NCBI GenBank assembly: GCA_900552555.1
Contig: URZW01000002.1
Location: 1 to 64,000, forward strand
DNA: 64,000 bases
Source: an uncultured Clostridium sp.
Lineage (GTDB): Bacteria; Bacillota; Clostridia; TANB77; CAG-508
Reading direction: 5' to 3'
In this document: positions 35,607 to 45,500 of the stretch, piece by piece
How positions within the stretch are numbered: position 1 is the first letter of the stretch
Layout of the letters: each line of letters begins with the position of its first letter
Made by a program: the position numbers and the translations under genes
Notes under the pieces: generated by a model
Told to the model about the DNA's origin: nothing
Databases searched by the model: none
Seen by the model: only the letters and a program-made list of their open reading frames with translations

Positions 35607-36338
35607 ATGAAAAAAATTAATTTAGCTATTCGGGGCGGAGGAGTAAAAGTCCCGGCTATAGGAGTTATGAAGACATTAGAGGAAGAGCAGATAGAAATAT
35701 CTGGATATTCCGGCACCAGTATTGGCGCTATAATTGCCACATTAGGTGCAATTGGAACCCATGCAGACGAAATACTGACACAGGTACAAAAGTATGTAGT
35801 TCAGTATTCAGATGCTAGCAAGTTAAAAGGAGGCCAAGGCAGTCGAATAATCGAAGATACAGTAAATGAATACTGTGACAACATGAAGTTTAAAAATTTA
35901 TCTAAAGAACTGTACATTGTTGCAAATCAAGGAAGTTTACTGTTTCCAAAAGAATTCGTATTTAGCAAAAAAACAACCCCTGAAGTAACATTAGGAGAGG
36001 CATGCAGAGCAAGTTGTAGCTTTCCGATTGCATATGAACATTATCACATGAAAATAAATGGAAAGAATTACAAATTCTGGGATGGAGGCATGTGTACTAA
36101 TCCTATAATTCCATCAGATGGATTTACGGTATTAGCAACCTTTAAAAAGGAAAAGGAAAACCTGAAATCCAGATATGTCAATGCATGGAAAGCGCCAGAA
36201 ACACAGGCAGACTTCGTAATAAAACCCAATGTATATATGGGGACCTTTGGTACTCCGGAGGACATTGCAGAAGCAGCAAAGATAGGATATGTTTTTGCAA
36301 AAAAAAGAATGGAGGAATTACTCCGTTTAATAAGATAA
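35607..36338 (+). CDS. patatin-like phospholipase, compositionally distinct
   Basis: 243 residues behind AGGAGGA. The patatin Ser-Asp dyad is visible: oxyanion-hole GGGVKVPAIGV at about 10-20, nucleophile Ser in GYSGTSIGA (about 35-41), and Asp in WDGGMCTNP. ASCSFPIAYE is also typical. It should hydrolyse acyl lipids in the cytoplasm or at the membrane face. Codon choice is richer in G/C than in neighbouring genes (GGC, CCG and GCC in the first 60 codons), suggesting acquisition from another genome. It has its own promoter and terminator, so it forms a self-contained cassette. No CD-NTase or other CBASS partner is adjacent. Confidence 0.85.
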   Translation: MKKINLAIRGGGVKVPAIGVMKTLEEEQIEISGYSGTSIGAIIATLGAIGTHADEILTQVQKYVVQYSDASKLKGGQGSRIIEDTVNEYCDNMKFKNLSKELYIVANQGSLLFPKEFVFSKKTTPEVTLGEACRASCSFPIAYEHYHMKINGKNYKFWDGGMCTNPIIPSDGFTVLATFKKEKENLKSRYVNAWKAPETQADFVIKPNVYMGTFGTPEDIAEAAKIGYVFAKKRMEELLRLIR

Positions 36339-36385
36339 AACACAGGGTGGACAAAGGCAAAACTTTTTCCACCCCATGTTTTTGC
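36339..36385 (+). terminator. intrinsic terminator after the first patatin gene
   Basis: AACA-GGGTGG / CCACCC-TGTT stem with T5 and an 18-base loop. Confidence 0.7.
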
Positions 36386-36509
36386 AAAAATGTATTAGAA
36401 AGTAAAAGCATATAACAAAACAATAATTTTTAAAAAACTAAGAAGGATTTATGTAAAATAGGTCGAATATTATATATATATATGTTTATTTGAAAGAAAG
36501 AGAGGAAAA

Positions 36510-38291
36510 ATGGCAAGATATAGTGAAGAGATATTAAATGAAGTAAGACAATCAAACGACATAGTAGATGTCATATCACAATATGTGCACTTAAAAAGAA
36601 GCGGAAGAAACTATTTTGGACTATGTCCATTCCACAACGAAAAATCACCTTCTTTTTCAGTCTCACCAGATAAACAAATATTTCACTGCTTTGGATGTGG
36701 AGTAGGAGGAAATGTAATAACATTTGTATCACAAATAGAAGGACTAAATTTTGTAGAAACAGTACAAATGCTAGCAGAAAGAGCAAACGTACAACTACCA
36801 ACACTACAAAACAATGGAGACACACAAAGAGAGATACTAAAAGACAAAGTATATAAAGTAAATGAATTCACAGCAGAATACTACCATCAAAATTTATATA
36901 AACCACAAGCCAAAATAGCACAAGAATATGTAAAAAAAAGACAACTAACAAATGAAACATTAAAATCATTTAGAATTGGATTCTCAGGCAAATTTGACGA
37001 ACTATATCAAGAACTTAAGAAACAAGGATTTCAAGAACAGGAAATACTAGAGTCAGGTTTAGTTAATAAAAATGAAAGAGGACAATACATAGACAGATAT
37101 AGAAATAGACTAATGTTTCCAATATGTGATGCAAGAGGAAGAGTAATAGCATTTGGCGGAAGAGTATTAGATGACTCAAAGCCCAAATATATAAACTCAC
37201 CAGAAAATGTAGTATATAGCAAAGGAAGACATTTATTTGGACTAAATGTTGCAAAAAAAGGGGACACCAAAAAAATATTAATAGTTGAAGGCTATATGGA
37301 TGTAATCTCACTACATCAAAGAGGAATAACAAATGTCGTTGCATCACTTGGAACAGCCTTAACAGAACAACAAGGATGGTTACTAAGAAAAAATTCTGAA
37401 CAAATAATATTAAGTTTTGATTCTGACGAAGCAGGAATAAAAGCAAAATTAAGGTCAATAGAAATATTACAAAATATGGGATGTGACCTAAGAGTATTAC
37501 AATTAGAAGGTGCAAAAGATCCAGACGAATATATACTAAAATATGGAAATATGCGCTTCCAAAATGCAGTAGACAAAGCATTTTCAGTAGTTGAATTTAA
37601 AGTAAAAATACTAAAAAAAGAGTTGAATTTAGAAAACACCAACGACAAAATAAAATTCTTAAATGAAATTGCAAAATTAATTTCAAAAGTAGACAACACA
37701 ATGGAACGAGAAGTATATATTGAAAAAATTGCAAAAGAGTATGATATTTCAAAAGAAGCAATTTATGCAGAAGTAAATAAACTTACATATAAAAATGATA
37801 AAACAGAAAAAGTGTTAGAAAGACCAAAACCAGTAGTAACACATAAAAAAGTAGAAAAAAAAGAAGTATCAGAATCAATTAAAAGAAGAGAAAATACAAT
37901 TATATCAATATTACTAGCAGGAGATTTATCAATATATGAAATAATAAAACAAAATATAAAACCAGAAGATTTTCAAGATGAAATAAATCAAAAAATAGCT
38001 CAAAAATTGTATGAAGAATTTGAAAAAGGAAATAGTAATATAAATGGAATAATAGACAATTTAGAGCAAGACCAACAAAATCAAATAACAATGATTATGG
38101 CAGAAGACTACGAAATAGAAGATTTGGAAAAGGCCATAGATGATATAATTCAAGCATATAAAAGGGACAAGTTAAATAATAGAAAACTTGAAATATTAGA
38201 ATTGCTAGAGCAATCTTCAGATAATGAAGAAAAGAAAAAATTAGAAAAAGAGCTAAGTGATATTATTATTACATTAGCAAGAATTAAGTAG
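36510..38291 (+). CDS. dnaG: DNA primase DnaG
   Basis: 593 residues, normal length. It makes RNA primers at the replication fork. The N-terminal CHC2 zinc finger ([13 protein letters not shown], then [11 protein letters not shown]) is at about 38-66. The TOPRIM-containing catalytic core includes [33 protein letters not shown] and [10 protein letters not shown]-terminal helicase-binding domain follows (from about 440). It is followed by rpoD after 11 bases, the conserved macromolecular-synthesis operon layout (rpsU absent here). Confidence 0.97.
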   Translation: MARYSEEILNEVRQSNDIVDVISQYVHLKRSGRNYFGLCPFHNEKSPSFSVSPDKQIFHCFGCGVGGNVITFVSQIEGLNFVETVQMLAERANVQLPTLQNNGDTQREILKDKVYKVNEFTAEYYHQNLYKPQAKIAQEYVKKRQLTNETLKSFRIGFSGKFDELYQELKKQGFQEQEILESGLVNKNERGQYIDRYRNRLMFPICDARGRVIAFGGRVLDDSKPKYINSPENVVYSKGRHLFGLNVAKKGDTKKILIVEGYMDVISLHQRGITNVVASLGTALTEQQGWLLRKNSEQIILSFDSDEAGIKAKLRSIEILQNMGCDLRVLQLEGAKDPDEYILKYGNMRFQNAVDKAFSVVEFKVKILKKELNLENTNDKIKFLNEIAKLISKVDNTMEREVYIEKIAKEYDISKEAIYAEVNKLTYKNDKTEKVLERPKPVVTHKKVEKKEVSESIKRRENTIISILLAGDLSIYEIIKQNIKPEDFQDEINQKIAQKLYEEFEKGNSNINGIIDNLEQDQQNQITMIMAEDYEIEDLEKAIDDIIQAYKRDKLNNRKLEILELLEQSSDNEEKKKLEKELSDIIITLARIK

Positions 38292-38302
38292 GGGGAAATT
38301 TC

Positions 38303-39550
38303 ATGTCTAATAAAAAAGAAGAAAATTTAGAAGAAGTAAAAAAAGATAATGCAAAAAAATTTGAAGAAGTAAAAGAAAAAATAAAAAAAGAAAAAAAAGT
38401 TGAAGAAACAAAGAAAAATGAAAAAACAAATAAAACAAATACTAAAAAAACAGATGAAAAAGCAGAAGAAAAAAAAGATAAAGAAAAAATAAGCAAAATA
38501 ATAGAAGAAGCAAAACAAAGCGGAAAAATGACATATAGTGATTTAGCATCAAAATTAAATGATGTAAATCCAGAAAAAATGGATGAAGTATTTGATGAAT
38601 TCGAAAAAGATGGAATAGACTTATTACCAGATGATTTCGAGGAAGAACCAGATATTGAAGATTTAAAAGAAGTTGAACAACTTAAATTAGATGAAATAAC
38701 AGACACAAGCTTTGAAGGAATAAGTGTAGATGACCCAGTAAGAATGTATTTAAGAGAAATAGGAAAAATACCATTACTAACATTTGATGAAGAATTAGAC
38801 TTAGCAAAAAGAATATTAGAAGGCGATGAAGAAGCAAAACAAAAATTAGCTGAATCAAATCTAAGACTTGTTGTAAGTATAGCAAAAAAATATGTTGGTA
38901 GAGGAATGTTATTTTTAGATTTAATACAAGAAGGAAATATGGGATTAATAAAAGCAGTAGAAAAATTTGATTATACAAAAGGATTCAAATTTAGTACTTA
39001 TGCAACATGGTGGATTAGACAAGCAATAACAAGAGCTATTGCAGACCAAGCAAGAACAATAAGAATTCCAGTTCATATGGTAGAAACAATAAATAAATTA
39101 ATAAGAACATCAAGAAACTTATTACAACAAATGGGAAGAGAACCAACACCAGAAGAAATAGCAAAAGAAATGGAAATCCCAGTTGAAAAAGTAGTAGAAA
39201 TACAAAAAATTGCACAAGACCCAGTATCACTAGAAACACCAATTGGTGAAGAAGAAGATAGTCATTTAGGAGACTTTATACAAGACGAAGATAGTCCTGC
39301 ACCACATGATGCAGCATCATATACACTTTTAAAAGAACAATTAGAAGAAGTAATGAATACATTAACACCAAGGGAAGCAAAAGTATTAAAATTAAGATTT
39401 GGACTAGAAGATGGAAAATCAAGAACTCTTGAAGAAGTTGGAAAAGAATTTAATGTAACCCGTGAAAGAATAAGACAAATTGAAGCAAAAGCATTGAGAA
39501 AATTAAGACATCCATCAAGATCTAAAAAATTAAGAGACTATATGGGATAA
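38303..39550 (+). CDS. rpoD: primary sigma factor RpoD (sigma-A)
   Basis: 415 residues. The first about 75 residues are an unusually long Lys/Glu-rich low-complexity extension before region 1.1 ([22 protein letters not shown]). Regions follow in order: 1.2 ([18 protein letters not shown]), 2.1-2.4 ([25 protein letters not shown], and [15 protein letters not shown] for -10 recognition), 3, and 4.2 ([24 protein letters not shown], then [17 protein letters not shown] for -35 recognition). It directs housekeeping transcription, consistent with the consensus TTGACA/TATAAT promoters seen in this window. The ribosome-binding site is AGGGGGAAAT. Confidence 0.97.
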   Translation: MSNKKEENLEEVKKDNAKKFEEVKEKIKKEKKVEETKKNEKTNKTNTKKTDEKAEEKKDKEKISKIIEEAKQSGKMTYSDLASKLNDVNPEKMDEVFDEFEKDGIDLLPDDFEEEPDIEDLKEVEQLKLDEITDTSFEGISVDDPVRMYLREIGKIPLLTFDEELDLAKRILEGDEEAKQKLAESNLRLVVSIAKKYVGRGMLFLDLIQEGNMGLIKAVEKFDYTKGFKFSTYATWWIRQAITRAIADQARTIRIPVHMVETINKLIRTSRNLLQQMGREPTPEEIAKEMEIPVEKVVEIQKIAQDPVSLETPIGEEEDSHLGDFIQDEDSPAPHDAASYTLLKEQLEEVMNTLTPREAKVLKLRFGLEDGKSRTLEEVGKEFNVTRERIRQIEAKALRKLRHPSRSKKLRDYMG

Positions 39551-39554
39551 AATC

Positions 39555-39581
39555 TGTCATTAGGGACGCCCTTTTTTGACA
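39555..39581 (+). repeat. GGGACGCCC hairpin repeat after rpoD
   Basis: TGTCA / TGACA arms enclose TTAGGGACGCCC plus a T6 run, near-identical in design to 28943-28977. It probably terminates dnaG-rpoD. Confidence 0.6.
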
Positions 39582-39582
39582 A

Positions 39583-39629
39583 GTATAAAGCCTAAAATAT
39601 TATTCACACAGGTATTTCAGGCTTTATAC
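39583..39629. repeat. hairpin with ACACAGG apex (small copy 1)
   Basis: GTATAAAGCCT-AAATA pairs with TATTT-AGGCTTTATAC; the apex reads TTATTCACACAGG. The apex is shared with the hairpin at 60195-60271, whose basal arms are unrelated. Confidence 0.6.
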
Positions 39630-39688
39630 CTATTGAATTATAGCATGTAAAAAAGAACTACTTTAATGATAAGAAAGGATGAAATAAT

Positions 39689-40759
39689 ATGGAAAACATA
39701 AGAAATTTTGTAGAAGCATTAAAAGGAATACAAATGACGCAAATAATAGATATAGGTATAGCAATTTTGATTTATATATTATTTAGATGTTTAAGTAGAA
39801 GTTTAGCATATATAACAGTAAAATTTTTCAAACCCAAAGCTAAAAAAACATATATAAAAAATAATGCATTTTATACTCCACTAAAAGTGTTTTATGTAGT
39901 ATTAGGACTATATTTGGCATTGTTATTTATAAGACAACCGCTAAAAACAACAGTTGGATTAAATTGTGTAATAGATCAATTATTCAAAATAGCAGTTATA
40001 ATATTAGCAGCTAATGGAATAGCAAACAGCTTAACAACTAATAATAGTTTAGTAAATAGATTAAAAGATAAAATGAATCCAGATGTAGAAGATTCAATGC
40101 TAAAATTCATACTAAAAGCAATAAGAGCAGTAATATACATAATAGCAGGATTTATGATAATAACAGATTTAGGATTTAATTTAAATGGTCTAGTTGCAGG
40201 ATTAGGAATAGGAAGTGTTGTAATAACACTTGCAGCACAAGATACAGCAAAAAACCTATTTGGAGGGTTAGTAATATTTTTAGATAAACCATTTGTTGTA
40301 GGTGATTGGATAGAAGTAGAAAAATACGAAGGGACAGTAGAAGATATTACATTTAGAAGTACTAGAGTTAGAACATTTGAAAATTCAGTTGTAAATATAC
40401 CAAACTCTGTAATTGCAAATGATTCAATAATAAATTGGAGTAGAATGGAAAAAAGAAGAAACAAAGTAAATCTATGTTTAGATTTGGATACTCCTTTAGC
40501 CAAAGTACAAACAGTACAAAAAAGGATAAAAGATTTATTAATACAGCATGATGATGTAATAGATGAAACTATTATAGTTAGATTTGATAATATAACAGAT
40601 AACGGAATTAATTTACTTGTATGTAGCTACACAAATTCAATAGACTATACAAGTTATCTAGAAGAAAAGGAAAAAATTAATTTTAAAATTATGCAGATTT
40701 TAAGAGAAGAAAATGTAGAATTAGCATATGATACAAAAACAATATTTGTAAAAAATTAA
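39689..40759 (+). CDS. MscS-family small-conductance mechanosensitive channel
   Basis: 356 residues with four to five hydrophobic segments in the first 190 residues. The pore-lining helix is GLVAGLGIGSVVITLAAQDTAKNLFGG, followed by the MscS beta-domain signature LDKPFVVGDWIEV and FRSTRVRTFENSVVNIPNS. The cytoplasmic vestibule domain completes the protein. It releases solutes on hypo-osmotic shock. The ribosome-binding site is AGAAAGGAT. It is monocistronic, ending at a strong terminator. Confidence 0.93.
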   Translation: MENIRNFVEALKGIQMTQIIDIGIAILIYILFRCLSRSLAYITVKFFKPKAKKTYIKNNAFYTPLKVFYVVLGLYLALLFIRQPLKTTVGLNCVIDQLFKIAVIILAANGIANSLTTNNSLVNRLKDKMNPDVEDSMLKFILKAIRAVIYIIAGFMIITDLGFNLNGLVAGLGIGSVVITLAAQDTAKNLFGGLVIFLDKPFVVGDWIEVEKYEGTVEDITFRSTRVRTFENSVVNIPNSVIANDSIINWSRMEKRRNKVNLCLDLDTPLAKVQTVQKRIKDLLIQHDDVIDETIIVRFDNITDNGINLLVCSYTNSIDYTSYLEEKEKINFKIMQILREENVELAYDTKTIFVKN

Positions 40760-40784
40760 AAAAGGCCTCTAAAGAGGTCTTTTT
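40758..40784. terminator. bidirectional terminator between mscS and the 40790 gene
   Basis: AAAAAAGGCCTCT / AGAGGTCTTTTT stem with a two-base loop. Confidence 0.85.
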
Positions 40785-40789
40785 GAGTA

Positions 40790-41002
40790 TCATTTTAAAA
40801 AAATTTTTACTAGTCCATAAATGCCTGGGACTAAAAGTGATACAGCTAAAATTACTGCAAATGTCGAAATTATTATCAACAAATCAGTTTTTTTACCACC
40901 TTTAGGTTCATTTTTTATAAATTTGTCAGAAGACCGTAAAGCATATATTACAGCTACAACAATTACTCCACCAATAACAGACAGTGATATAAATTTTCCC
41001 AT
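40790..41002 (-). CDS. small two-helix membrane protein (70 aa)
   Basis: 70 residues, start ATG 41002 behind AGAAAGGAG. Two hydrophobic segments (FISLSVIGGVIVVAVIYAL and LLIIISTFAVILAVSLLVPGIYGLV) flank a basic loop (KFIKNEPKGGKKTD), which should face the cytoplasm. The family was not recognised. Confidence 0.65.
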   Translation of the reverse strand: MGKFISLSVIGGVIVVAVIYALRSSDKFIKNEPKGGKKTDLLIIISTFAVILAVSLLVPGIYGLVKIFLK

Positions 41003-41188
41003 ATAGATACTCCTTTCTAATTATTTGTGCAGAATTTTTAGCAACGTATTTATTATAATATAAAATCAATGCTATTGCAAATAAAAGATCAATGTAGTAC
41101 AATAAAAAGCAGAGAATAGACACAAACAGGACACACAAAAAAAGTATAATATAATAAAATTTTGATAACGATGAGGGAGTTAAAAAAT

Positions 41189-41863
41189 ATGAATAAATGT
41201 ATTTTAATTGTAGATGACGAATCAAGAATGAGAAAATTAATAAAAGACTTCTTAACAGCAAAAGGATACAGTATATTAGAAGCAGAAGACGGTGAAAAAG
41301 CACTACAAGTATTTGAAGAAAATTCAGAAAAAATAGACTTAATCATGTTAGATGTAATGATGCCAAAACTAGATGGATGGTCTGTACTAAGACAAATAAG
41401 ACAAACATCAAAAGTACCAATAATAATGCTAACAGCAAGAGGAGAAGAACAAGATGAATTATTCGGATTTGAACTAGGAGTTGACGAATACATATCAAAA
41501 CCATTCAGTCCTAAAATACTAGTAGCCAGAGTAGAAGCAATACTAAAAAGAACACAAGGAGACACAAAAGAAGTAAAAGACTATGGTGGAATAGAAATAG
41601 ATAAAGAAGGAAGAACAGTAACTGTTGACGGAAAAGTATTAGAACTAAGTTTAAGAGAATATGAACTATTAGTATATCTAGTAGAAAATGAAAATATAGC
41701 ACTTTCAAGAGATAAAATTTTAAACAATGTATGGAATTATGATTATTACGGAGATTCAAGAACAATAGATAGCCATATAAAAAAAATCAGACATAAATTG
41801 GGAAAAAGAGGAAAATACATAAAAACAATGAGAGGTGTGGGATATAAATTTGAAGTTAAATAA
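41189..41863 (+). CDS. OmpR-family response regulator of a two-component system
   Basis: 224 residues from ATG 41189, nine bases after GAGGGAG (a TTG at 41162 lies before that site). The receiver domain has VDDESRM, phospho-acceptor Asp55 in MLDVMMPKLDG, LTARG and ISKPFS. The C-terminal winged helix has LSLREYELLVYLV and SRTIDSHIKKIRHKL. It overlaps the histidine kinase gene by 14 bases, a standard translationally coupled pair. Target genes are unknown; the adjoining sortase/adhesin locus is a candidate. Confidence 0.93.
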   Translation: MNKCILIVDDESRMRKLIKDFLTAKGYSILEAEDGEKALQVFEENSEKIDLIMLDVMMPKLDGWSVLRQIRQTSKVPIIMLTARGEEQDELFGFELGVDEYISKPFSPKILVARVEAILKRTQGDTKEVKDYGGIEIDKEGRTVTVDGKVLELSLREYELLVYLVENENIALSRDKILNNVWNYDYYGDSRTIDSHIKKIRHKLGKRGKYIKTMRGVGYKFEVK

Positions 41864-43349
41864 AATAAAAGATGTACTTTCATCAGTAAAAGTAAAATTA
41901 TTTATAACACTAAGCACAACAGTACTGTTAATAATATTATTTTTAATAATAGTAAACAATTTTGCATTAGAAAAATTTTATTTATATAAAAAGCAAAACA
42001 CATTAAAATCCGTATATGAATCAATAAATAATTATTACAAAACACCAGAGCAAAACAATGACATACAAACAGAATTAGAAAAACTATCAATAAAAAACAA
42101 TTTCGATATTCTAATTAAAGACAATAATGGAATAAATTTATATACGACAAATAAAAACTTTTCAACAGTAATAGGAAGCATAAATGATATTTTAGACAAA
42201 ATAAGTGAGGGAAAAGTATTAGAAGCAAATGATAATTTTACAGTAAAAAAACAAAGGGATTCTAAAAATGGATTATCATATATGATGCTATCTGGAAAAC
42301 TAGAAAATGGATATTTTTTATATATTCGTATACCATTAAACTCAATACAAGACAGTGTTAGTATATCAAACAACTTCTTATTAATGATGGCAGGTTTCAC
42401 AATATTAATAGCATCAATAATGGTAACAATAGTATCAAGAAAATTTACAGAACCAATACTTGAACTAAACAATATAGCAAAAAAAATGTCAAATTTGGAC
42501 TTTAGCCAAAAATATCAAGTAACAAACGCAAGAGATGAAATAAATGATTTGGGAAGAAGCATAAATACCATGTCAGACAAGCTAGAAAGGACAATAAAAC
42601 AATTAAGAAGTAGCAACATAGAACTAGAAAGAGACATAGAAGAAAAATCAAAAATAGATGAAATGAGGAAGACATTTATATCAGATGTATCACATGAATT
42701 AAAAACACCAATAGCTCTTATACAAGGTTATAGCGAGGGATTGTTGGAAAATGTAAATAGTGATGAAGAAAGTAGAAAATTTTATGCAGAAGTCATTTTA
42801 GATGAAACAAATAAAATGGATAAGTTAGTAAAACAATTACTAGAATTGATGAAACTTGAGTATGGAAAAAGAGAATTTCATAATAAAGAGTTTAATATTG
42901 TAGAACTTGAAAAAGAAGTAATAAGAAAAACAAATGTTATGATAGAAGAGAAACAGGCAGAAATAAAATTTGATGATAGTCAAGAAATACAAGTATTTGC
43001 AGATGATTTTTATATTGAACAGGTTTTAACAAATTATTTAACAAATGCTATAAAAAATGTAAAAGAAATGTACGGAGAAAAATATATAAAAATTTCAAAT
43101 GAAATTCTAGAAGAAGAAAATAAAGTTTGTATTAAAGTATTTAATACAGGAGAAAAAATATCAGAAGAAAATTTAAATAGAATTTGGAATAGGTTCTATA
43201 AAGCAGATGAGTCTAGACATAGAGAAGATGGTGGAACAGGAATAGGTCTTGCTTTTGTAAAGGCTATTATGGGAAATTATGATAATAAATATGGAGTAAA
43301 GAATCTAGAAAATGGAGTAGAATTTTATTTTGAATTAGATATGAAATAA
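41850..43349 (+). CDS. membrane sensor histidine kinase
   Basis: 499 residues from TTG 41850, which sits 8 bases after GAGGTGTGGG inside the end of the regulator gene. Two membrane segments (about 14-40 and 172-194) bracket a 130-residue extracytoplasmic sensor region. HAMP domain (RKFTEPILELNNIAKKM), then a coiled coil. HisKA has phospho-accepting His282 in SDVSHELKTPIALI. HATPase_c has N box NYLTNAIKNV, then FNTGEKI, RFYKADESRH and GGTGIGLAFVKAI. Partner of the 41189 regulator. The ligand is unknown. Confidence 0.93.
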   Translation: MKLNKIKDVLSSVKVKLFITLSTTVLLIILFLIIVNNFALEKFYLYKKQNTLKSVYESINNYYKTPEQNNDIQTELEKLSIKNNFDILIKDNNGINLYTTNKNFSTVIGSINDILDKISEGKVLEANDNFTVKKQRDSKNGLSYMMLSGKLENGYFLYIRIPLNSIQDSVSISNNFLLMMAGFTILIASIMVTIVSRKFTEPILELNNIAKKMSNLDFSQKYQVTNARDEINDLGRSINTMSDKLERTIKQLRSSNIELERDIEEKSKIDEMRKTFISDVSHELKTPIALIQGYSEGLLENVNSDEESRKFYAEVILDETNKMDKLVKQLLELMKLEYGKREFHNKEFNIVELEKEVIRKTNVMIEEKQAEIKFDDSQEIQVFADDFYIEQVLTNYLTNAIKNVKEMYGEKYIKISNEILEEENKVCIKVFNTGEKISEENLNRIWNRFYKADESRHREDGGTGIGLAFVKAIMGNYDNKYGVKNLENGVEFYFELDMK

Positions 43350-43380
43350 GTGGGACAGGCCTAGTTTGTCTCACTTTTAA
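43348..43380 (+). terminator. intrinsic terminator after the histidine kinase gene
   Basis: AAGTGGGACA / TGTCTCACTT stem (one G-U pair) with T-run; the stop codon lies at its foot. Confidence 0.75.
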
Positions 43381-43595
43381 TTTGTGACATTTAACATTAT
43401 ATTTCCTTAAATTGTAACAGAAATGTCACTTTTTGTCGAAAATTGCGATGAAAAGTTCTTTACAAATACAAAAAAATGTAGTATTATAATTATAGTTTTA
43501 ATCAAACAACACGAAAGTGTTTTTTAAATCTAAAAATTTTTTCGAAAAAATTATTCCAAAAAAGAAAATCAAAAGGTGGGTGAAACATATGAATT

Positions 43596-44201
43596 ATGAT
43601 GTACACTAAAAGATATGTTAATATTGTGAGTCTTATAATAACAATAATAATATTTATATCTACAAATCAAATGAAAAACTTTAAAATAAATATAAACTCT
43701 ATCTCAAATATATTTAAAAGAAATTCTGTATTAGTAGAATTAAGTTCAAACAATATTGATCAAGAAACAAAAGAAGATACACCCCTAATTGAAAATCAAA
43801 ACAATAATATAACTGAAGAAAAAACTACAAATTGGAAATTAATGATTCCTAAAATATCATTAGAAGCAGAGGTATCTGAAGGCACAAGAAAAGAAGTAAT
43901 GGATAAATTTGTTGGACATTTTGAAGAAACAACAAAAACAAGTGGTAATGTAGGGCTTGCGGCACATAATAGAGGATATCCTGTTAATTATTTTTCAAAT
44001 ATAAAACAATTAAAAGAAGGAGATGAAATAATTTATAAATATTATGAATTTGAAAAGACATATTTAGTAGTTGAAAACAAGATAATAAAAGATACAGATT
44101 GGGAACCATTAAAAGGCACAAAAGAAAACAAAATAACATTAATTACCTGTGTAGAAAATGAACCAGAATACAGAAGATGTATACAAGCTGTAGAAAAATG
44201 A
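43596..44201 (+). CDS. small sortase beside an LPVTG adhesin
   Basis: 201 residues. It has an N-terminal membrane segment (VNIVSLIITIIIFISTN), a short linker, and a compact sortase domain with His124 in GLAAHNRGY and Cys185 in TLITCVENEPEYRRC, the Arg following as expected. The start is ATG 43596 or 43599. The AGGTGGGTG site is better spaced for ATG 43589, which opens only a six-codon frame, so translation initiation here is odd. The next gene, 30 bases on, encodes a thioester adhesin ending in LPVTG, its probable substrate. Two promoter-like blocks lie in the 245-bp upstream gap (TTTACA-17-TATTAT near 43471). Confidence 0.85.
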   Translation: MMYTKRYVNIVSLIITIIIFISTNQMKNFKININSISNIFKRNSVLVELSSNNIDQETKEDTPLIENQNNNITEEKTTNWKLMIPKISLEAEVSEGTRKEVMDKFVGHFEETTKTSGNVGLAAHNRGYPVNYFSNIKQLKEGDEIIYKYYEFEKTYLVVENKIIKDTDWEPLKGTKENKITLITCVENEPEYRRCIQAVEK

Positions 44202-44230
44202 GATATTAAGATTTAAAGGAGGAAAATAAA

Positions 44231-45499
44231 ATTAAAATAAAAAAATTTTTTTCAGTAATTATAAGCTTAGTTGTTCTAAATACTATGCTAATATTTAATT
44301 CAGTACAAGCTGTAGTTATCAATTCAGAAAATATCGTATCAGGAGGAGATTGTGGAAGTCTGTTAATATACAAAGGAATATATATAAAAACATATTATGC
44401 TTATTATACAAAAGATGGAGTAAACTATCCGGCTTATTGCCTTGACAAAACAAAACATGGAGTAAACAATGAACTAACATATTCAGTATCAGTTCAATCA
44501 GCTGTTTCTGATGTGAAACTATGGAGAATAATTATAAATGGCTATCCATATAAAACTGTTGAGCAGCTTGGGTGCAACAATAAAGAAGAAGCATTTTCAG
44601 CAACAAAACAAGCAATTTATTGCTATATACATGGAAATGACCCAAATGGATATACAGGAATAGGAGAAGCGGGTAACAGAACAGTAAGAGCAATAAAACA
44701 AATTTTAGCAGATAGTGAAAAGTGTACCGAAACACAAATTTCAAATAATATAAGTATAATAAAAGAGCAAGAAAAATTTGATGTTGATAGCAAAGAAAAA
44801 AATTATGTATCAAAAATATATTCAATAAAAGCTGGAACAACAATATCAAATTATAAAGTTCAATTGGCTAAAGTACAAGAAGAACTGCCAGAAGGTATAA
44901 AAATAACAGATATTAATAATAATGAAAAAACAGAATTCTCACAAAACGAAAAATTTAAGATATTAATCCCAATAAAAAATCTTATAAAAGAAAGTAATTT
45001 TAATATAGAAATACAAACAAAAATAAATAATAAACCTATATTATATGGAAAAGCACCAGATACATCATATCAAGATTATGCTTTAACTGCAGCAACATAT
45101 GAGGATGCAACTGGAAAAACAGAAGATAAATTTTACAAAAATGAAACAAAAGTAAAAATAGTAAAACAAGATACCAAAACAAAAGAAAGATTAGAAAATG
45201 TTGAATTTAATATTTTAGATAGTAATAAAAAAATAATTTATGCTAATCTAAAAACTGATTCAAAAGGAGAAATAGAAGTTTCAAATTTGATACCTGGAAA
45301 ATATTATATTCAAGAAGTTAGTACAAAAGATGGATATGAATTAAATGATGAAGCATTTGGATTTAATGTTAAATTTAATGAAAAATTAACAATTACTGTA
45401 GATAATTCATTTAAAGAAGAAACAAAACAAGAAACTACAAAACAAGAAGTTTCTCATACAGTTGAAAATATAAAAAAATTACCAGTAACAGGTATGTAA
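44231..45499 (+). CDS. thioester-domain adhesin with Cna_B-like domain and truncated LPVTG signal (apparent ATT start)
   Basis: About 422 residues if started at ATT 44231, which lies 8 bases after AAAGGAGG and supplies a complete signal peptide (IKIKKFFSVIISLVVL, then VQA); the first ATG, 44285, would cut this off. The N-terminal thioester domain has Cys in YPAYCLDKTKHG and Gln in TKQAIYCYIHG, a pair that forms an internal bond able to attach covalently to host amines. A Cna_B/SpaA-like domain follows (VKIVKQDTKTKERLENVEFNI to GYELNDEAFGFNV). The protein stops as LPVTGM with no hydrophobic segment or basic tail after the sortase motif, and a terminator follows at once. Confidence 0.85.
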   Translation: MKIKKFFSVIISLVVLNTMLIFNSVQAVVINSENIVSGGDCGSLLIYKGIYIKTYYAYYTKDGVNYPAYCLDKTKHGVNNELTYSVSVQSAVSDVKLWRIIINGYPYKTVEQLGCNNKEEAFSATKQAIYCYIHGNDPNGYTGIGEAGNRTVRAIKQILADSEKCTETQISNNISIIKEQEKFDVDSKEKNYVSKIYSIKAGTTISNYKVQLAKVQEELPEGIKITDINNNEKTEFSQNEKFKILIPIKNLIKESNFNIEIQTKINNKPILYGKAPDTSYQDYALTAATYEDATGKTEDKFYKNETKVKIVKQDTKTKERLENVEFNILDSNKKIIYANLKTDSKGEIEVSNLIPGKYYIQEVSTKDGYELNDEAFGFNVKFNEKLTITVDNSFKEETKQETTKQEVSHTVENIKKLPVTGM

Positions 45500-45500
45500 A

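Noticed and set aside
35607..36338. Patatin next to the alarmone synthetase as a CBASS operon
   Set aside because: The neighbour is a RelA/SpoT-type synthetase with ExQIRT, not a CD-NTase, and each gene has its own promoter; no Cap2/Cap3 genes are present.
36473..36483. TATATATATAT run upstream of dnaG as a repeat of interest
   Set aside because: Only a short low-complexity AT tract in an AT-rich leader.
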